Assembly (NCBI RefSeq): GCF_003045775.1
Contig: NZ_PXNS01000005.1
Coordinates: 558,001-622,000 of the forward strand
Direction of reading: 5' to 3'
Length of the DNA: 64,000 nucleotides
From: Halomonas litopenaei
GTDB taxonomy: Bacteria > Pseudomonadota > Gammaproteobacteria > Pseudomonadales > Halomonadaceae
A program made the position numbers and the translations under genes. The notes below the pieces were generated by a model. It was not told the origin of the DNA. It searched no databases and worked only from the letters and a program-made list of their open reading frames with translations. Positions 63,984-64,000 of the stretch are shown here, in pieces. Within the stretch, counting starts at the first letter, position 1. The number at the start of each line of letters is the position of its first letter.

Positions 63984-64000
63984 GTGGCTTCCTCTGGGTC

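Overview
The window is high-GC DNA from a gammaproteobacterium, most likely a halophile of the Halomonadaceae (Halomonas-like). This is inferred from codon and base use, the mix of TRAP and siderophore systems, and the ileX-type tRNA; no ribosomal marker is present. About 48 kb of core-like chromosome devoted mainly to iron acquisition is followed, from the tRNA-Ile(CAU) gene at 49.04 kb to the right edge, by an accessory region of lower and patchy GC.

Region by region. (1) 0-8 kb: the end of a YojI/PvdE-type exporter, a TonB-dependent siderophore receptor, msrA, and an fhuCDB-type hydroxamate importer operon behind a Fur-like site. (2) 8.3-13.3 kb: Mn-type superoxide dismutase, an ABC exporter, and a coupled pair made of a secreted ComEC-like metallo-beta-lactamase and a membrane protein. 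(3) 13.3-20.5 kb: a Doc toxin-antitoxin module wedged against the 3' end of a TRAP transporter operon (dctPQM) between two 100-bp copies of the dctM end, then a VOC protein and the 5-oxoprolinase genes pxpABC. (4) 20.6-28.1 kb: a BrnTA module, a second TonB receptor, a 165-bp palindromic repeat, and an operon of ABC ATPase, Suc_Fer-like iron-sulfur protein, FhuF reductase and AraC regulator. (5) 28.5-47.3 kb: a third TonB receptor, then an operon of three NIS synthetases, a PLP decarboxylase and an HpcH/HpaI aldolase in the gene order of the achromobactin cluster (acsD-acsE-acsC-acsB-acsA). A convergent operon follows (MFS exporter, binding protein, two FecCD permeases, RraA-like protein), then an IutA-like receptor. 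(6) 49-64 kb: tyrosine integrase, excisionase, S24-family repressor with three matching operators, DUF3987 and Gp2 replication proteins (phage-satellite type); then a recombination module (DUF932, ERF annealing protein, YqaJ nuclease, RadC-like); then a Dcm/Vsr restriction island with two EcoRII-type endonucleases.

Working model: under iron starvation Fur releases the uptake genes. AcsD/E/C/B/A build a citrate-based hydroxycarboxylate siderophore, the MFS protein exports it, and TonB receptors return the ferric complexes. The binding protein and FecCD permeases import them, probably driven by the separately encoded ATPase at 27.1-28.1 kb, and FhuF and/or the Suc_Fer-like protein reduce and release the iron. 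No acsF-type diaminobutyrate aminotransferase is present; in a halophile the ectoine enzyme EctB could supply that precursor (inference). No CRISPR array or rRNA gene was seen.
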